Part shown: one piece after another, positions 14,561 through 17,059 of the stretch
Position numbering within the stretch: the stretch's first letter is position 1
Layout: each line of letters opens with the position of its first letter
NCBI GenBank assembly: GCA_937871605.1
Contig: CALMRM010000300.1
Location: forward strand, 1 to 17,059
Length of the DNA stretch: 17,059 nucleotides
DNA from: an uncultured Terriglobus sp.
GTDB taxonomy: Bacteria; Acidobacteriota; Terriglobia; Terriglobales; Acidobacteriaceae
Direction of reading: 5' to 3'
The notes under the pieces: generated by a model
Seen by the model: only the letters and a program-made list of their open reading frames with translations
Told to the model about the DNA's origin: nothing
Databases searched by the model: none
Translations under genes and position numbers: made by a program

Positions 14561-15226
14561 ATGGCAACCGAGACCCCGGTCAAGATCGATGCAAAGCTGG
14601 TAAAAGAACTGCGCGAAAAGAGCGGCGCGCCCATGGGCGACTGCCTGAAGGCATTGCAGGAAGCCAACGGCGACATGGAAAACGCCTTCGTCGTTCTGCG
14701 TAAGCGCGGCATGGCATCGGCAGCAAAGAAGGCCTCGCGCAGCACAAATGAGGGCGCCGTCGGTAACTACATCCACGCGGGCGGCAAGATCGGCGTGATG
14801 CTGGAGTTGAACTGCGAGTCGGATTTCGTGGCCCGCACGGAAGATTTCCAAGGATTGCTGCGTGACATCAGCATGCACATTGCCGCGGTAGACCCGCGCT
14901 TCATCAGCCGCGACGAGGTGACCGAGGCCGACGTGGAGCGCGAGAAGGAGATTTACCGCTCGCAGGCAGCCGCCACCGGCAAGCCCGCCAACATCATCGA
15001 AAAGATGCTCGAAGGCAAAATGGGCAAGTTCTACGAGGAGGTCTGCCTTCTGGATCAGCCCTTTATCAAGGAGCAGTCGCAGACCGTGGCGCAGGTGATC
15101 GCGACCAAGGTAGCCAAGCTGGGTGAGAACATCACGGTGCGGCGGTTTGCCCGTTTCAAGATTGGCGAGCCGAGTGCGACCGTCGCTCAGGCCAAGCAGG
15201 TGGCCGGCGACGAAGCAGCGGCGTAA
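14561..15226 (+). CDS. tsf: Translation elongation factor Ts (short form)
   Basis: Guanine nucleotide exchange factor that recycles EF-Tu. 221 residues. The N-terminal UBA-like domain is clear (LVKELREKSGAPMGDCLKAL, EANGDMENAFVVLRKRG), followed by GAVGNYIHAGGKIGVMLELN and CESDFVART (85-93), the form here of the TDFV motif that contacts EF-Tu (Ser in place of the first Thr). The protein has a single core subdomain and is much shorter than the 283-residue E. coli form, as in Thermus and several other phyla. The ATG at 14561 has AAGGAA at 14548-14553; the frame opens at a GTG at 14495 inside the rpsB terminator stem, which is rejected. Confidence 0.96.
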   Translation: MATETPVKIDAKLVKELREKSGAPMGDCLKALQEANGDMENAFVVLRKRGMASAAKKASRSTNEGAVGNYIHAGGKIGVMLELNCESDFVARTEDFQGLLRDISMHIAAVDPRFISRDEVTEADVEREKEIYRSQAAATGKPANIIEKMLEGKMGKFYEEVCLLDQPFIKEQSQTVAQVIATKVAKLGENITVRRFARFKIGEPSATVAQAKQVAGDEAAA

Positions 15227-15245
15227 GGCTGGCGTAAATGGGCTA

Positions 15246-15263
15246 GTTTTTGCTTGCAAAAAC
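15246..15263 (+). other. Short A/T-rich hairpin after tsf
   Basis: GTTTTTG-CTTG-CAAAAAC is a perfect 7-bp stem with a four-base loop, 20 bases past the tsf stop. It overlaps a weaker ACACGT/ACGTGT stem (15262-15267/15283-15288) that is followed by CTTTT. Possible weak terminator or mRNA end structure. Confidence 0.35.
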
Positions 15264-15355
15264 ACGTCAGAGAGGCAGCGAAACGTGTCTTTTAGACAGC
15301 AGAAACGCTCTACATGCGCTCAGTTTGCGCCTTCAAGCTGCGAATTGGACAGGTA

Positions 15356-15390
15356 AAAGAGGCTCCCGGTGTATCTCCGGGAGCCTCTTT
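15356..15390. terminator. Bidirectional rho-independent terminator
   Basis: AAAGAGGCTCCCGG (15356-15369) and CCGGGAGCCTCTTT (15377-15390) form a perfect 14-bp stem with a seven-base loop. Flanking A and T runs give a U-tract on both strands. It lies between tsf and the convergent minus-strand hydrolase gene and can serve both. Confidence 0.9.
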
Positions 15391-15406
15391 CTTGCTGAAA
15401 GCCGAT

Positions 15407-16165
15407 TTACGCTCCGAGGCACTCCCGAATGGCTGCCGCCAGTTCGTCTGGAGCCTCGTTGGGCAGCATGTGAGCGGCATCTTGGATGACGATCAGGCGT
15501 CCTCCGCTGGCCTCCACCAAAGGCAGGGTGTGCTCCCGCTGAAATTCGAGCGGAATGGCCTCATCCTCAGTGCCACAGATCAGGTACGCCGGGATTCGTA
15601 GCGTTGTAATCCGGTCAGACCAGTCCTCCAGCGAGCCGCTGTCCGGCCAGGCAAGCCAGGCGGCGCGGTCGGCGCGCAGCACGTCGGTAATCGCGAGGTC
15701 CAAGTCGCCCCCCTGCAGCGGGCGATGATGACTGCCCGCGATAAAGGCTTCCGCACCCTCTTGGGTCAGGTTACGCTCACGCATTTTCTTGCGAGCGTCC
15801 GGTGCGATAGGTTCGGGCACCAGCGTGGTGGGCGCTACCAGGATTACCTTGCTTAGATTCGGCGGCGGGTCTGCGGCGATGACCATGGCGGGCTTGCCGC
15901 TAAACGAGTGCGCTACCAGAATCACTGGCGCTGGGGCGAAGTGCGCCATGAGGCTGCGGATGTGTCCGGCCATCTCTGTGACGGAATAGCCGGGGATGCG
16001 CACAGCGTCGCCGAAACCAGCCATGTCAGCGGTTACGCAGTGGTGCTGCGGCGACAGCCGTTGCACCACGTGCCGCCACTCGCGCTGCGAACTGCCAAAG
16101 AAGTGAAAAAACAGCAGCACCGGTTCGCCGGAACCCGAGCTCGAGAAGGGAAGCAACATATCCAT
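15407..16165 (-). CDS. Alpha/beta hydrolase
   Basis: 252 residues of an alpha/beta hydrolase fold protein, probably cytosolic. An early FFHFFGSSQREW segment sits where the oxyanion-loop HG motif usually lies, CVTADMAGFGDA follows, and the nucleophile elbow is VAHSFSG with Ser87. The acidic residue is in CGTEDEAIPL (Asp201 or Glu202), and the His is His232 in QDAAHMLPNEAPDEL. The family covers esterases, haloperoxidases and C-C hydrolases; the substrate cannot be told. The ATG at 16165 is given; ATG at 16159 or TTG at 16168 are alternatives, none with a strong ribosome binding site. Divergent from the dehydrogenase-subunit gene and convergent with tsf. Confidence 0.88.
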   Translation of the reverse strand: MDMLLPFSSSGSGEPVLLFFHFFGSSQREWRHVVQRLSPQHHCVTADMAGFGDAVRIPGYSVTEMAGHIRSLMAHFAPAPVILVAHSFSGKPAMVIAADPPPNLSKVILVAPTTLVPEPIAPDARKKMRERNLTQEGAEAFIAGSHHRPLQGGDLDLAITDVLRADRAAWLAWPDSGSLEDWSDRITTLRIPAYLICGTEDEAIPLEFQREHTLPLVEASGGRLIVIQDAAHMLPNEAPDELAAAIRECLGA

Positions 16166-16337
16166 CAAGACGTTGGACGCGATTTGTGAGCCGAGAGGCT
16201 GAAGAAGCGAGCCGCGTGTGTGGCACTCGCGTACTCCACTTGATTTGCCATGTGGTCAACAGAGAGCGATGAAGATGTGTTTCCACGGCAGTGAAGCCGC
16301 ACACGTTGGCTGGGGTCGCGCATCAGATTGCGTGACC

Positions 16338-16973
16338 ATGAGTGAGTTCCTATCTATTCTGCAAGATCCTGCCGTCGTGCAGCGTACCTCCGCTGCCACG
16401 CGGCAGGCGCTGGAGCAACGCGCGGAAGCCGCTACCGGCAAACGTTTCTTATCGCCAGAGCTGTACGCCCTGCTCGAACAGATCACGGCAGCCATCCTGC
16501 CGCAGCAAGCGATTGGTACCGGTGTGGACATCGCGGCGACCATCGACCAGCGGCTTGGCCAAGGCAAAAACTCGGGTTGGCGCTTCGCCGATCTGCCTGA
16601 GGATGGCGAGGCCTACCGCCGTGGCCTGCAGGTGTTCGCCGACATGCTGCAGCAAACACCCATGAAGACGTTCGCCCGCATGCCGGTGTCCGCGCGCGAG
16701 GGGTACCTGCGCTGTGTGGCCAACGGCGACGTGGACGGTCCTGCGCAGTTCCCATTGTCAAAGTGGTTAGGTTTGTTACGCACCGACGCGGTGCGCGTGT
16801 GGCTGGCGCATCCCTCGACCATGCAGAAGATTGAGTACTACGGCTTTGCCGACGGCGCCACGGGCAAGACCGATGGGCCTACGGAGAGCGAAGGCTGGCT
16901 GGCACTGACGCCCAACACGGCATTGCCATTTGAGCAGAGCATCGTGGTGCCGGAAGGGAAGCAGCAGGCGTGA
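16338..16973 (+). CDS. Gluconate 2-dehydrogenase subunit 3 family protein
   Basis: Small partner subunit of membrane- or periplasm-associated GMC-type sugar dehydrogenases. 211 residues from the ATG at 16338 (MSEFLSILQDPAVVQRTS). RFLSPELYALLEQITAAILP is the typical start of the domain, followed by a Gly-rich linker and YRRGLQVFADMLQQ. The call depends on this pattern and on the neighbour: the stop overlaps a GMC oxidoreductase start (GTGA at 16970-16973). No twin-arginine or Sec signal is seen in the chosen form; the frame is open upstream to 16218, with an ATG at 16269 preceded by AGAGAG, but the added residues do not look like a signal peptide either. The 172-base divergent gap before it shows no convincing promoter. 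Confidence 0.78.
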   Translation: MSEFLSILQDPAVVQRTSAATRQALEQRAEAATGKRFLSPELYALLEQITAAILPQQAIGTGVDIAATIDQRLGQGKNSGWRFADLPEDGEAYRRGLQVFADMLQQTPMKTFARMPVSAREGYLRCVANGDVDGPAQFPLSKWLGLLRTDAVRVWLAHPSTMQKIEYYGFADGATGKTDGPTESEGWLALTPNTALPFEQSIVVPEGKQQA

Positions 16974-17059
16974 AGAAACCGGAGACGATGCAGCGCTTCT
17001 CGCCGGAGGAGCAGGTGGACGCGGTTGTGATCGGCACGGGCGCGGGTGGTGCTCCGCTG
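16970..17059 (+). CDS. GMC-family FAD oxidoreductase, 3' truncated by the window
   Basis: The first 30 codons only. The GTG at 16970 overlaps the preceding stop codon, and the frame reads a short polar leader then VDAVVIGTGAGGAPL, the N-terminal FAD-binding Rossmann motif (GxGxxG) with which glucose-methanol-choline oxidoreductases begin. Together with the upstream subunit 3-like gene this points to a two-component sugar or alcohol dehydrogenase. With so little sequence another FAD/NAD-binding protein is possible, but the pairing is typical. Confidence 0.75.
   Translation, partial: MKKPETMQRFSPEEQVDAVVIGTGAGGAPL

Noticed and set aside
16233..16261. Minus-strand TTGACC...GAGTAC as a promoter for the alpha/beta hydrolase
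   Set aside because: The spacer is 17 bases but the -10 box matches only two of six bases.

Overview
The window is about 17 kb of GC-rich bacterial chromosome, tightly packed and mostly on the + strand. The best fit is an acidobacterium of the Terriglobia type. This rests on the overall look of the proteins: a long TopA with many zinc ribbons, a short EF-Ts, S2 with an acidic tail, and a gluconate-2-dehydrogenase-subunit-3/GMC pair. It is an inference from familiarity, not a database match. No tRNA, rRNA, CRISPR array, insertion sequence or phage gene was seen, and no gene-free stretch exceeds 300 bases.

Layout. (1) 1-4299: DNA-processing protein DprA (5' truncated by the window edge), then DNA topoisomerase I, then a small DUF427 protein. 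dprA-topA is a widely conserved gene order. (2) 4341-7043: a minus-strand RodZ-like HTH/membrane protein diverges from an operon of an Ada/Ogt-type O6-methylguanine-DNA methyltransferase and S-adenosylhomocysteine hydrolase. That operon is closed by a very clear intrinsic terminator. (3) 7129-8040: a transglutaminase-like protein with Ser where the catalytic His is expected. (4) 8086-12280: three genes for envelope or polysaccharide work: a polytopic membrane protein with Wzy-polymerase-like features, an FtsX/MacB-type permease overlapping it by ATGA, and a GT-C (family 39-like) glycosyltransferase. (5) 12281-15390: a translation cluster, rplM-rpsI-rpsB-tsf, with a good promoter, a long leader, several internal hairpins and a bidirectional terminator at its end. 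(6) 15407-17059: a minus-strand alpha/beta hydrolase, then a gluconate 2-dehydrogenase subunit 3-like gene coupled by GTGA to the first 30 codons of a GMC-type flavin oxidoreductase that runs off the window.

Most of the window is ordinary core genome. The items most worth a second look are RNA-level controls in the ribosomal cluster (a long rplM leader, a possible AUU start for L13, mutually exclusive hairpins before the rpsB ribosome binding site, an attenuator between rpsB and tsf), the His-to-Ser change in the transglutaminase, and the permease/polymerase/glycosyltransferase operon that has no ATPase. I did not find convincing evidence of a wholly new system.
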